From positions 1 to 64,000 of the forward strand of contig JACDGS010000015.1 in the NCBI GenBank assembly GCA_013821455.1: 64,000 nucleotides of DNA, given 5' to 3'. How positions within the stretch are numbered: position 1 is the first letter of the stretch; each line of letters begins with the position of its first letter. Made by a program: the position numbers and the translations under genes. The stretch comes from Chthoniobacterales bacterium (lineage in GTDB: Bacteria; Verrucomicrobiota; Verrucomicrobiia; Chthoniobacterales; UBA10450). The notes under the pieces are model-generated. The model ran no database searches and had not been told where the DNA came from. It saw only the letters and a list, made by a program, of their open reading frames with translations. Below are positions 9,113 through 18,517 of this stretch, piece by piece.

Positions 9113-9228
9113 GCAGGCGATGCAGGCAACCACTGGCCAGCGTACGCCCAAGTTTCCATGACTCCAACCTCAAATCCCGCCGCCACGCGCGCCCTCGCCA
9201 GCGGTGGCTGATCTTATTCTCGTTAGGT
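9107..9228 (+). repeat. attC site 4 (R'' degenerate, GCCTAAG)
   Basis: L'' CAGG-CAACCACTGG, L' CCAGCGGTGGCTG, R' GTTAGGT; rest near-identical to attC1-3. Confidence 0.8.
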
Positions 9229-9241
9229 TCTTGCGACCGCC

Positions 9242-9961
9242 GTGTTGAGCAACTCCAAGCCAAATACATATTCACGCCGCTGGTTTGAGTCCTTTCATGC
9301 CGGGATCAGCGAAACGCGGACTATGATTGAGGTCGATTTTATTTCGTCGTTCGCGCCGTTAACCCAGTTCCCTAAACTGGCCGATGTCTGTTGCGGAATG
9401 GGGCGTCACGCCCGCGCTTTAAGTAAGCGTGGCTATACAGTGACGGGCGTTGAGCGCGATCTCGCGGCCGTCGCCAAGGCTCGCGAGCTAGGCGGTGGCC
9501 CGTGCTATATCGAGGCGGACCTGCGCGATTATCAACCAGAGATAGCGGCGTATGACGCCGTCATCGTGATGGGGCAGAGTTTTGGGCATTTCGACGCCGC
9601 GGCAAATCGAGCGGTACTCGGGCGGTTGGCCACTGGGTTAAGGCCGAGCGGTCGTTTGATTCTTGACCTATGGCATCCGGAGTTCTTCGCGTCTCATCAA
9701 GGTGAGCGAGATTTTGAATTAGCCGATGGAATTGTTCGTGAAACGAAACGAGTTCGAGGCGATCGGCTCTTTGTGCATCTGGCTTACCCGACCGGTGAAC
9801 AGGAAGATTTCGAGTGGCAGTTATTCAGCCGGACCGACATGAAAGCGTTGGCGTCCTCGCTCGGATTAACTCTCGTTGCCTGCTGCATGGATTTCGATTG
9901 CTCGGACGAGGTTCGCGCGGCAACGCCCCGAATCCAATTTGTCTTGGAGCGCAATGTGTAA
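9242..9961 (+). CDS. Cassette-encoded class I SAM-dependent methyltransferase
   Basis: LADVCCGMGRHARALSKRGYTVTGVERD SAM-binding motif; start 14 nt after attC4 R'. Confidence 0.8.
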   Translation: MLSNSKPNTYSRRWFESFHAGISETRTMIEVDFISSFAPLTQFPKLADVCCGMGRHARALSKRGYTVTGVERDLAAVAKARELGGGPCYIEADLRDYQPEIAAYDAVIVMGQSFGHFDAAANRAVLGRLATGLRPSGRLILDLWHPEFFASHQGERDFELADGIVRETKRVRGDRLFVHLAYPTGEQEDFEWQLFSRTDMKALASSLGLTLVACCMDFDCSDEVRAATPRIQFVLERNV

Positions 9962-10031
9962 GGGGCATGACCATTTGGAACTCGAACCTCTGGCCAAGGT
10001 ATGTTTCGCGTTTCCTGTGAGGCCAACATCC

Positions 10032-10159
10032 TTTAACAAAGCCGCGCGTGTGCTGGCCAAATGATGGGTTGCTTCTATCGATCCGTCGCGAGCACACATT
10101 CAGACTCCGGTCTTTAAGGTGATGTTGCGGCTTGTCGGTCCAATCCTTTCTCGTTAGGC
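10032..10159 (+). repeat. Possible diverged fifth attC site
   Basis: TTTAAC + AAGCCGC ... GCGGCTT + TCTCGTTAGGC; arms short. Confidence 0.3.
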
Positions 10160-10187
10160 TCCCTCCGTCAAAGGCCGAGGCTCGACG

Positions 10188-10883
10188 ATGCAACGCGAAA
10201 GTGACCGCCTGACTCCCCTCTACGCACGACTGCTTCTTCGCCTAACGAGGCCGTTCCCGAATTTCGATGTGGCGTTCATCGGGCCGTTGCGCGCAAGGGC
10301 AACGCAGGCCATGCATCTCCGAGCGGGAGACCGTGTGCTCGACGTTGGTTGCGGGATAGGCGGGAGCTTTCTGTTCCTGGCGGACGCGGTCGGCCCCTCG
10401 GGCGAAGTTCTCGGCGTCGAAATCAGTCCGGCAACTGTCGCCCACGCCCAGCGTCGCATAGAGACGAATCGGTGGACCAATGTCCATGTCGTGCAGGGCG
10501 CGGCTCAGACGGTTCGGCTCGCGGGATGGTACGACGGTCTGATCATGTTCGGGGCGCCGGACGTCTATGCTTCTGCGAAAGCACTTGAGAATATCCTGCC
10601 TCATCTGCGCGTCGGAGCGCGGATTGTCTTGTTCGGGGCGAGAACGACGAACGGTGTCGCCGGCAAACTGCTGAATCCAATGCTGAAGCTCGCCGTGTCG
10701 AAGCTGTCGTTCGCGACGACCCCTCTCCCGGACGCCGAACCCTGGCACTTGGTTCGCGCCGTGACCGAAAATCTGGAGATTCGCGAGTATTTTTTCGGTG
10801 CCATGTTTCTGGCTGCGGGCTCACTCGCGCAGAATTGGACCGCCGCCCTGAAGGATGCCGTTACGAATAAGAGTGGAGCATGA
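10188..10883 (+). CDS. Class I SAM-dependent methyltransferase
   Basis: MHLRAGDRVLDVGCGIGGSFLFLADAVGPSGEVLGVEISPATVAHA. Confidence 0.8.
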   Translation: MQRESDRLTPLYARLLLRLTRPFPNFDVAFIGPLRARATQAMHLRAGDRVLDVGCGIGGSFLFLADAVGPSGEVLGVEISPATVAHAQRRIETNRWTNVHVVQGAAQTVRLAGWYDGLIMFGAPDVYASAKALENILPHLRVGARIVLFGARTTNGVAGKLLNPMLKLAVSKLSFATTPLPDAEPWHLVRAVTENLEIREYFFGAMFLAAGSLAQNWTAALKDAVTNKSGA

Positions 10884-11009
10884 TAAAGCGCCCGACTTCT
10901 TTCTGGGGCGGACGCGAAGTATTTCAAAATCCGGATTTCCCTAACGAAAAGCCCGCGTAGCGAAGAGAGCAATTGAAAGGCGCAGGCGCGCGACTACTAT
11001 GCAGGCGCG

Positions 11010-13463
11010 GTGGCCAAACGCACTCAGCACAATGCATGGAATGAAGTTTACGCGCTCATCCTTCTCGGGGTCGGGACGCTCCTCTTCCTTGCCCTGATCT
11101 CCTACGTCCCGAAGGACATCCCGACCTGGTTTCCGCTTCTTAATTCCACCTCGTCGCCGAACCGGCCGGCGCAGAATTTTCTCGGACCGCTGGGCGCAGT
11201 CGGCGCGGGGATTTGTTACTTTCTCATCGGCGCCGCTTCTTATCTGCTGGCCGCGACGCTGCTCGGATTTGGCGGGGCGAAGCTTTTTTACGGCGAGCTG
11301 CGGGTCAGCCGGCGGGTGGGCTGGATGATTCTCTTCATCGCTTCCGGCGCGTGTCTGCTTCATCTGCAGCCGTGGTTTTTGCATGACTGGCGGCGCGAGT
11401 TCAAAATCCAGGGGCCGGGCGGATGGGTCGGTTATTTTTTTGGCCGGCATATCTTCCGCCTCGCGCTCGGCAAAGGGTCGGTCATCGTCCTGGCCGGGAT
11501 TTACCTAACGAGTCTAATCCTCATGACCGGCCTGCGGCCCGTCTATCTCGTTAGGCAAAGCGTTCTCGCGAGCAAGCGCGCGGTCGTTGTTCTGCGCCTT
11601 TGGTTTCTCCGTCGCCGGATGCGGAAGACGGACCTGAAAGGCCAGCTCGAAATCAGCCAGCAGCAGATCGCAAAACAGCAGCGCGTCCTGGAAAAGAAGC
11701 TGCGCAAAAAAGGTGCGCCTCTTCTCGACGGGCCGGTGCTGGCGACGCCGGAGGAGTTTGCCAATCGTCCGGAGCCGAAGGTCGTGGACACGACGGCGTT
11801 GCCTAACGAGTCCGCCACACCGCGCAAAAAACCTTCGCTGGCCGAATTGAAGCGTGGAAAAAAAAGCGCCAAAGCCGAGCCTGCCCTAACGACAGCGCAG
11901 GGATGGGACGCCGAGAGTTACGAGTTGCCCGGAATCGATTTGCTCGAGGAGCACGATCCCGCCGGGCGCGTCGCCGCCGATCCGGCTGAGCTGGCGGAAA
12001 TTCAGCAGACGTTGATCGACACACTTGATCAATTCGGGATCAAGGTTGCGGCCGGCGACATCACCAAAGGTCCGACGATCACGCGCTACGAAGTCTATCC
12101 GGCGAAAGGCGTGCGCGTGGATAAGATCGTTAGTCTGGAGCGCGATCTCGCCCGCGCCACGCGGGCCGAGCGGATAAATATTCTCGCGCCGATTCCGGGC
12201 AAAGACACCGTCGGCATCGAGCTGGCGAACACGCGCAAAGTCAAAGTGACGTTGCGCGAGCTGTTGCAATCGGAGGATTGGAACGCGAGCACGGCGAAGC
12301 TCCCGATCGCGCTGGGCAAAGACGTTTACGGCAAAACCATCATCGCCGATCTCGCGCAGATGCCGCACCTGCTCGTCGCGGGCACGACGGGCAGCGGCAA
12401 GAGCGTCTGCATCAATGCGCTTATCGCGAGCATGCTTTACCGGTTCACGCCGGATCAGCTCCGCTTCATCATGATCGATCCGAAGGTGGTTGAGATGCAG
12501 GTTTACAACACGCTGCCGCATCTCGTGATCCCGGTCGTGACCGATCCCAAAAAAGTGCTACTCGCGCTGCGCTGGGTGATCGATGAAATGGAGAAGCGCT
12601 ACAAAATTTTCGCCAAAGCTGGCGTGCGCAACATCACCAGCTTCAACGCACGCCCGCCGAAAAAAACGCAGGCGGAACTCGATCTTGTAGCCGGGGGCGC
12701 TGACCCCGGCGGGGCCAACGATGCCATGCTAAATGAGCGGCCGGGGTCACCGCCCCCGGCTACAATCAAAGTCCCGCGCGACGACGAGCTGATTGTGCCT
12801 GATCACATGAGTTACATCGTCGTCATCATCGATGAGCTGGCCGACCTGATGCAGACCGCGCCGGCCGATGTCGAGAGCGCGATCGCGCGCATTACGCAGA
12901 TGGCGCGCGCGGCTGGCATTCATCTCATCGTCGCGACGCAGACGCCGCGCGCCGATGTCATCACCGGCGTGATTAAGGCGAACATCCCGAGCCGCATCGC
13001 TTTCCAGGTCGCGAGCAAGATCGACAGCCGCGTCATCCTCGACGAGAACGGCGCCGATCGATTGTTAGGCCAGGGCGACATGCTCTATCTGCCGCCGAGC
13101 ACTTCACGTCTCATCCGCGCGCAAGGCGTGCTTGTGACCGATGAGGAAATCACCCGGCTGGTCGAGTTCGTGAGCGCGCAAAGTTCACCTGCGTACGATC
13201 TCGCGGCGCACGAACAAATGAGTTCCGCCAGCGCGCCTAACGATGACGATGTGACCGACGAAGACGAGGAACTGGTCGAGAAATGTCTCGAAATTATCCG
13301 CCAGGAAAAACGCGCTTCCACTTCGCTCCTGCAACGCCGGCTCCGGCTCGGCTACACCCGCGCGGCCAGGATCGTTGATATTCTGGAGCAGCGCGGCATA
13401 TTGGGACCCGGCGAAGGCGCGAAGCCGCGCGAGATTCTCGTCGATCTCGACGCCGCCGTCTGA
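11010..13463 (+). CDS. ftsK: DNA translocase FtsK/SpoIIIE
   Basis: TM N-terminus, Walker A AGTTGSGKSVCINALI, Walker B IVVIIDELADLM, C-terminal gamma domain. Confidence 0.93.
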   Translation: MAKRTQHNAWNEVYALILLGVGTLLFLALISYVPKDIPTWFPLLNSTSSPNRPAQNFLGPLGAVGAGICYFLIGAASYLLAATLLGFGGAKLFYGELRVSRRVGWMILFIASGACLLHLQPWFLHDWRREFKIQGPGGWVGYFFGRHIFRLALGKGSVIVLAGIYLTSLILMTGLRPVYLVRQSVLASKRAVVVLRLWFLRRRMRKTDLKGQLEISQQQIAKQQRVLEKKLRKKGAPLLDGPVLATPEEFANRPEPKVVDTTALPNESATPRKKPSLAELKRGKKSAKAEPALTTAQGWDAESYELPGIDLLEEHDPAGRVAADPAELAEIQQTLIDTLDQFGIKVAAGDITKGPTITRYEVYPAKGVRVDKIVSLERDLARATRAERINILAPIPGKDTVGIELANTRKVKVTLRELLQSEDWNASTAKLPIALGKDVYGKTIIADLAQMPHLLVAGTTGSGKSVCINALIASMLYRFTPDQLRFIMIDPKVVEMQVYNTLPHLVIPVVTDPKKVLLALRWVIDEMEKRYKIFAKAGVRNITSFNARPPKKTQAELDLVAGGADPGGANDAMLNERPGSPPPATIKVPRDDELIVPDHMSYIVVIIDELADLMQTAPADVESAIARITQMARAAGIHLIVATQTPRADVITGVIKANIPSRIAFQVASKIDSRVILDENGADRLLGQGDMLYLPPSTSRLIRAQGVLVTDEEITRLVEFVSAQSSPAYDLAAHEQMSSASAPNDDDVTDEDEELVEKCLEIIRQEKRASTSLLQRRLRLGYTRAARIVDILEQRGILGPGEGAKPREILVDLDAAV
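12685..12765. repeat. Palindromic element inserted in-frame within ftsK
   Basis: 25-bp arms TTGTAGCCGGGGGCGCTGACCCCGG / CCGGGGTCACCGCCCCCGGCTACAA (one mismatch), encodes LVAGGADPGG...ERPGSPPPATI. Confidence 0.85.
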
Positions 13464-13476
13464 TCCCACCACCCCG

Positions 13477-14130
13477 ATGGAAGCTCTCGGCCCTAAACTC
13501 AAGCAGGCGCGTCTCTCGCGAAAGATCACGCTCGAAGAAGCGTCGCGCATTACCAAGATCCGTCCGTCGCGCATCGCCGAGATCGAGCAGGAAGATTTTT
13601 CCAGCTTCCCCAGTCTCGCCTATGCCAAAGGCTTCCTCCTCATCTATGGGAAATTTCTCGACGTCGATGTCACGCCCTATCTCGATGCGTTTGAAATCTC
13701 CGACCGCGTGACGGTGGATGGATATTCCTATCTGCAGGATAACGGCCCCGCCGCACCGCCGCCGCTCGTGCGCCGGCAACCGCGCAAGAGCCCGGCCTTC
13801 GTGCCTTTTCTGATCGCGGTCGCGGTCCTCGTGATCGGCATATATTTGATCCGTCTGATGCTCAACGTGCAGCGCATCACGCCTGCGCACGACAACTCGA
13901 CAGGCGCGCTCACTTCCGCCTCGGCGACCGCGACGCCGCCACCAACTGCGCTCGGTGAGATCGTCGCGCCGCGCGCCCAACCGGTGGAGGGAACACCTGC
14001 AAGCGAAGCCGGCGTGACTCCACGGGCAACACTTCGCCAACCGGAAGTGCGTCGCGCCGAGCCCGTGAATCCGGAAGACGAGCCGTCGAATCCTTCGCCT
14101 AACGAGTCGCCGCGCGGAGGCCGTCGTTGA
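13477..14130 (+). CDS. RodZ-like HTH + TM protein
   Basis: LGPKLKQARLSRKITLEEASRITKIRPSRIAEIEQEDF...YAKGFLLIYGKFLDVD, TM, Pro-rich tail. Confidence 0.75.
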   Translation: MEALGPKLKQARLSRKITLEEASRITKIRPSRIAEIEQEDFSSFPSLAYAKGFLLIYGKFLDVDVTPYLDAFEISDRVTVDGYSYLQDNGPAAPPPLVRRQPRKSPAFVPFLIAVAVLVIGIYLIRLMLNVQRITPAHDNSTGALTSASATATPPPTALGEIVAPRAQPVEGTPASEAGVTPRATLRQPEVRRAEPVNPEDEPSNPSPNESPRGGRR

Positions 14131-15509
14131 ACGCGGAGCCGCCCGCGGCTTCCGGTCGCCTAACGACGGTGGGAATGATCAGTCTTGGCTGCGCCAAGAA
14201 TTTGGTCGATGCGGAAATCATGCTCGGGAGCGTGCGCGCGCAGGGGATGGAAATCACTCCCCACGCCGAGGAGGCGGATGTGCTCGTGATTAATACCTGC
14301 GCTTTCATCGATTCCGCCAAGGAAGAATCGATCGAAGCTATTCTCGAAGCGCACGAGCAACGCGGCCTAACGAAACGGCCTAACCAAAAGCTGATCGTAA
14401 GCGGTTGCATGTCGCAGCGTTTCGCGCGCGAACTGCGGGCGCAATTGCCCGAGGTGGACGCGTTCATCGGGCTCGACCAGGTGAGCGAACTGGGCGCCAT
14501 CGTTAGGCGAGTCGTTAGGCAGGAGACAGTTCCCGGCGAGAATTTCGTGACCAAAGGGCCGACCTATATTCCCGACTGGGACACGCCGCGTTTCCGTCTC
14601 ACGCCCGCGCATAGCGCCTATGTGAAAATCGCCGAGGGCTGCAATCATCCCTGTAGTTTTTGCGTGATCCCGCAAATGCGCGGCCGCCATCGCAGCCGGC
14701 CGCCGGGATCCATTCTGGCCGAAGTGCGCGGCCTCGTGGCGGAAGGCGTGGGGGAGATTAATCTGATCAGCCAGGACACCACTTATTACGGGATGGATTT
14801 GTGGGAACAAAAGGCCGGCCCGCGGCAGCCGGTTGATTCCGCACGGGGGCTCACGCTCTCGGCCTTGCTCCGCGAGCTGGAAAAAATCGACGGCGAATTT
14901 TGGGTGCGCCTTCTTTACACCCATCCCGCGCATTGGAGCGACGAACTGATCGAGACCATCGCGCAATGCGGTAAAGTCGCGCGCTATGTCGATATGCCGT
15001 TGCAGCATATCGACGAGGCGATGCTTGGCCGGATGCGCCGCGAAACGTCACGCGAGCACATCGAAAATTTGATCGTTAGGCTGCGCGCCGGCATTCCGGG
15101 ACTTGCTTTGCGCACGACTTTTATCGTTGGTTTTCCGGGCGAAACGGAAGCGGAGTTTGAGTCGCTGCTCGGGTTCATCGAGCGCGTCCGTTTTGAGCGG
15201 CTTGGAATTTTCAAATACTCGCAGGAGGAAGGCTCGCGCGCCGCGAAAATGCCGGGGCAAATCCCGGCGTCGGTCAAGAATGCGCGCTACCGCCGCGCCA
15301 TGACCTTGCAACAAAAAATCGCGCGCGAGCTGGCCGCGGCCCAGGTCGGCCGCGAACTCCGTTTGCTCGTCGATCAGCCGCTGATTGCGCGCACGGAAGC
15401 AGACGCGCCGGAGGTCGATTGTCGCGTGCTATTGCAGGAGGCCGCACCGGTCGGGGAGTTCGTTAGGCGCACGATTCGCGGTGCGCGTGGCTACGATCTT
15501 CTCGCCTAA
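14127..15509 (+). CDS. rimO: Ribosomal protein S12 methylthiotransferase RimO
   Basis: ISLGCAKNLVDAEIMLG; radical-SAM CNHPCSFC; 4-nt overlap with upstream gene. Confidence 0.93.
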   Translation: MNAEPPAASGRLTTVGMISLGCAKNLVDAEIMLGSVRAQGMEITPHAEEADVLVINTCAFIDSAKEESIEAILEAHEQRGLTKRPNQKLIVSGCMSQRFARELRAQLPEVDAFIGLDQVSELGAIVRRVVRQETVPGENFVTKGPTYIPDWDTPRFRLTPAHSAYVKIAEGCNHPCSFCVIPQMRGRHRSRPPGSILAEVRGLVAEGVGEINLISQDTTYYGMDLWEQKAGPRQPVDSARGLTLSALLRELEKIDGEFWVRLLYTHPAHWSDELIETIAQCGKVARYVDMPLQHIDEAMLGRMRRETSREHIENLIVRLRAGIPGLALRTTFIVGFPGETEAEFESLLGFIERVRFERLGIFKYSQEEGSRAAKMPGQIPASVKNARYRRAMTLQQKIARELAAAQVGRELRLLVDQPLIARTEADAPEVDCRVLLQEAAPVGEFVRRTIRGARGYDLLA

Positions 15510-15615
15510 CGAACGGATTTTCCGGGGCCGCCGCGGATTGGTATTTGACAGCCGGCACGCAGGTGGGCAGAGAAGATTCTCGCAATTTCAAAGCCACGAC
15601 TTTACGTTAATTTGC

Positions 15616-16422
15616 ATGGCCGATTTAAACGAACCTAAGAAGGAAACCGTTCGGATCACGCTGCCCCCGCGTCCGGCGACCGTGCCAGTCGCACGCGAAA
15701 AAGATACCGTGCGGATAAATTTGCCGACCCGTCTGCCTGGCGCCGCGCCGACCGTTCCGCTGCCTCCGCCGAGTGCCGGTGCACCGCCGCCGCCGCCGCC
15801 AAAACCCGCGGCGCCGGCCAGCATCACGCCCTCTTCGGTCAGGCCGGCTCCACCAGTCGTTAGGCCGCCGTTGCCGCCAGCTCCGGGAAGCGGGGTACGA
15901 CCGTCCGCGCCGCCTTCGCTACCCGCCCGCCCGCCTTCTCCCCCAACAACTTCATTGCCCAGGCCGCCTGAACCAGTTCGCCCCTCTGCCGCTGCGCCGC
16001 TGGCGCCGACAGGGGCAAAACCCGCCGCGCCACCGGTGCGCCCGCCTCTTTCGCCGCCGCGGCCTCCTTCTGTGCCGCCGACCACGGCGCTGAAACCGCC
16101 GTCCGCGCCCGCTTTGTTACCGGCGGTTCCGAAGCCGGTCACGCCGGCGAAGGTCGAGACTTCCGAGAGCGCGGTGGCTCCGCGAAAAGAAACCGCGCGC
16201 ATCGGCGCGGCTCCCGAATCGCCGATGAAGGCGACGGTCAAGCTTGGCACGACGCAACCTTTAAGTTCTCCGCCCGTCGGGGCGATTCGCACCGCGCCCT
16301 CCCTCGCCGCTCCGGCTCTGGTGCAAGTGCCGGTTGACTCTGTGCCGACCGGCTTTTGTTGGGCCTTGCTCGCCGTTTCTGTGCTAACCTTATTGATCCA
16401 ACTCTGGACTTACTTCTCTTAA
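15616..16422 (+). CDS. Proline-rich protein with KETVRI-type motifs and C-terminal TM
   Basis: MADLNEPKKETVRITLPPRP...EKDTVRINLP...RKETARI...C-terminal TM. Confidence 0.6.
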   Translation: MADLNEPKKETVRITLPPRPATVPVAREKDTVRINLPTRLPGAAPTVPLPPPSAGAPPPPPPKPAAPASITPSSVRPAPPVVRPPLPPAPGSGVRPSAPPSLPARPPSPPTTSLPRPPEPVRPSAAAPLAPTGAKPAAPPVRPPLSPPRPPSVPPTTALKPPSAPALLPAVPKPVTPAKVETSESAVAPRKETARIGAAPESPMKATVKLGTTQPLSSPPVGAIRTAPSLAAPALVQVPVDSVPTGFCWALLAVSVLTLLIQLWTYFS

Positions 16423-16430
16423 AAAAAATC

Positions 16431-16760
16431 ATGGACGACTCTTCCGCGGTAACAATCGACGAAGCGAATTTCGAAAACGAAGTCACTAAAAGCGACCAGC
16501 CGGTGCTGGTCGATTTCTGGGCGGAATGGTGTGGTCCGTGCAAAATGATCGCGCCGATTCTGGACGAGATCGCGAAGGAAAAAGCGGGGACCATCAAAGT
16601 CGCGAAGGTCAACGTCGATAACAATCAGAGTCTCTCCATGCGCTACAACGTGCGCTCGATTCCGACGCTCCTCTTTTTCAAGGGCGGCGAAGTGCGCGAC
16701 CAGGTCACGGGCATGACGAGCAAGAAGGACCTGCTGAGCCGGCTCGACGCGCTGGCTTAA
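16431..16760 (+). CDS. trxA: Thioredoxin
   Basis: VLVDFWAEWCGPCKMIAPILDEIA. Confidence 0.93.
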   Translation: MDDSSAVTIDEANFENEVTKSDQPVLVDFWAEWCGPCKMIAPILDEIAKEKAGTIKVAKVNVDNNQSLSMRYNVRSIPTLLFFKGGEVRDQVTGMTSKKDLLSRLDALA

Positions 16761-16794
16761 GGCGGCGCCGCAGTCCTTTACTCGTTAGGTAACG

Positions 16795-18369
16795 TTAGGG
16801 GACGACGGTCAGAGTGAGATCGTTGCCATCGCCACCTTCGTAGCTGGCTTGGAACTTATTGCTGCCCACGGTGAGGATCGCGCCGTCGGGCAGGTTGGAG
16901 AAGGTTCCGCTGATCGGGAGGCTGGAAAGGTTGCTAATGACGGTCAAGGTCGTGCCCGCAGCCAAGGTGCCGACGATGCGGGATTGAAAGGTGAAAGCGG
17001 CCTGACTAATAGTGACACTTCCAGCCACGACCTTATCGGTCCGAATCTTCCGGCCTTTCGCCCTGGCGGTGTAGAGATAGGTGGCATCAGATTTCAGAGT
17101 TAGCTGGCCTGTCACCGTAAATGTCGAGTTCTTGTTAGTGCCGGCGGCCGGTGCTAGGACCGCGCCGGACCCGGCTCCGGTTCCGAAAGAAGCCGTCGCC
17201 ACAGTACCACTGCCGCCCACGGTGCCGCTGTTCACTTGCAGGCTGCCGGGGCCAGTGGCGGAACCGCCCCCGTTCGCGGCCACGAGCGTGCCGGCACTCA
17301 TCGTGACGCCGCCGGTTAAAGAATTCGCGCCAGTCAAAGTCAGCGTGCCGGTGCCAACCTTAGTCAGCATCCCGGGTCCGCCACCGGTGCCATCCTGCAA
17401 CATACCCGAAAAAACGGTGCTAAGTGAGTTACTACCGACCGTGAGATTGACTTTCCCTAGAGACACGATGCCGTCACCTTCCAACGACCCGATCGTTAGG
17501 GTATGAGAAGTTCGGCCGGTAAGATCGAGAGTGCCGTTGCCTGACAATTCGATCCGTGAGGTCCCGCCCTCGGACGTGCCAAGGAATGAGAGGAAGCCGC
17601 CATCGGCGCCGGCGACGCTGCCGTCCGCGATCAAGGTCGCATCGGCCGCGGTGGAGCTTCCGCTTGCGGCGAAAACAACTATCCCGCCGCCCGCTCCCGC
17701 GACCGCGCCGCCATGCGCGGTGATGGTCGCGTGGTCCGACGTCGCCTGATCAAAGAAGGTCGCGTCAGCTCCTTGCGCCGCGTTCGTTAGGCCACCGTTC
17801 ACGGTGATGTTCGCGCTCGCGGCGGTTGAGTCAGTGGCAAAGGTCATGTGGCTACCATAGATATCGGACCCGCCAGCGAGATTTATGCTACTACTCCCTG
17901 CGCTCGAGCTATCTTCAAAGAAGAGGCTGGAAATGAGATTCGGAGCATCAACCGAGTAAATCGTCTCGTCGCCGGCGCTGGAGCTGTTGTGAAAAACAAT
18001 CTGGGCGACGACTCCTCGGAAAGCATCCAAGACCATCGTCTGCGTAACACCGGAGTTATTGGTGATGCCGGCGCCGTAGAAGTTAAGCGTGCGACCGTGC
18101 CCGAAAGCGATGGTATAAGCGCTCGCCCCGGCATTGAAGACGATGCCGCCCAGACTGGTTGGGACGGAGAAGGTGGGATCGGTCACATTGGACAGGCCGA
18201 AAGTAGCGATGTCTGAGGTGCCGTTAGGCACCGTCGCGGGCGTCCAGTTGGCGGCGGAATTCCAATCGTTCGTGGCCGGGTTGAGATCCCAGGTCGCGCT
18301 GCCGGCGCGCGCAACGTGGGTCGCCAAAGCCAGAGTTAACGTCAGAAAGAGAAGTCGCAGAGTTTTCAT
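16795..18369 (-). CDS. Autotransporter-associated beta-strand-repeat secreted protein (copy 1)
   Basis: signal peptide, GSATWDLNPATNDWNSAANWTP, GTGTLTLTGANSLTGGVTMSAGTLV, C-terminal ASYEGGDGNDLTLTVVP. Confidence 0.75.
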   Translation of the reverse strand: MKTLRLLFLTLTLALATHVARAGSATWDLNPATNDWNSAANWTPATVPNGTSDIATFGLSNVTDPTFSVPTSLGGIVFNAGASAYTIAFGHGRTLNFYGAGITNNSGVTQTMVLDAFRGVVAQIVFHNSSSAGDETIYSVDAPNLISSLFFEDSSSAGSSSINLAGGSDIYGSHMTFATDSTAASANITVNGGLTNAAQGADATFFDQATSDHATITAHGGAVAGAGGGIVVFAASGSSTAADATLIADGSVAGADGGFLSFLGTSEGGTSRIELSGNGTLDLTGRTSHTLTIGSLEGDGIVSLGKVNLTVGSNSLSTVFSGMLQDGTGGGPGMLTKVGTGTLTLTGANSLTGGVTMSAGTLVAANGGGSATGPGSLQVNSGTVGGSGTVATASFGTGAGSGAVLAPAAGTNKNSTFTVTGQLTLKSDATYLYTARAKGRKIRTDKVVAGSVTISQAAFTFQSRIVGTLAAGTTLTVISNLSSLPISGTFSNLPDGAILTVGSNKFQASYEGGDGNDLTLTVVP

Positions 18370-18517
18370 AAAGTTGCTTTCGTTAGGCGCGCTCGTGCAC
18401 GAACGCAGGCTTCCTCTTAGCCGGACTGACTCCGGTCTGCAAGATTAAATTCCGAAACGCGCTTCCTTCCGCTCAAGCTGAAAACTCGTTGCGAGCGGAC
18501 AGGCTCAACGGCTTTTG

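Larger units (their letters stand above)
6509..9228 (+). mobile_element. Integron gene-cassette array without integrase (CALIN-type), all cassettes in + orientation
   Basis: Four ~120-145 bp homologous attC sites plus one diverged site separated by single ORFs in the same orientation; no intI-like ORF in the window. Confidence 0.85.

Noticed and set aside
10884-11009. Additional attC after the second methyltransferase
   Set aside because: CCCTAACGAAA at ~10942 is the chromosomal word; no complementary L''/L' arms found.
15588-16292. 234-aa minus-strand Gly-rich ORF
   Set aside because: Antisense of the proline-rich CDS; low-complexity mirror translation.
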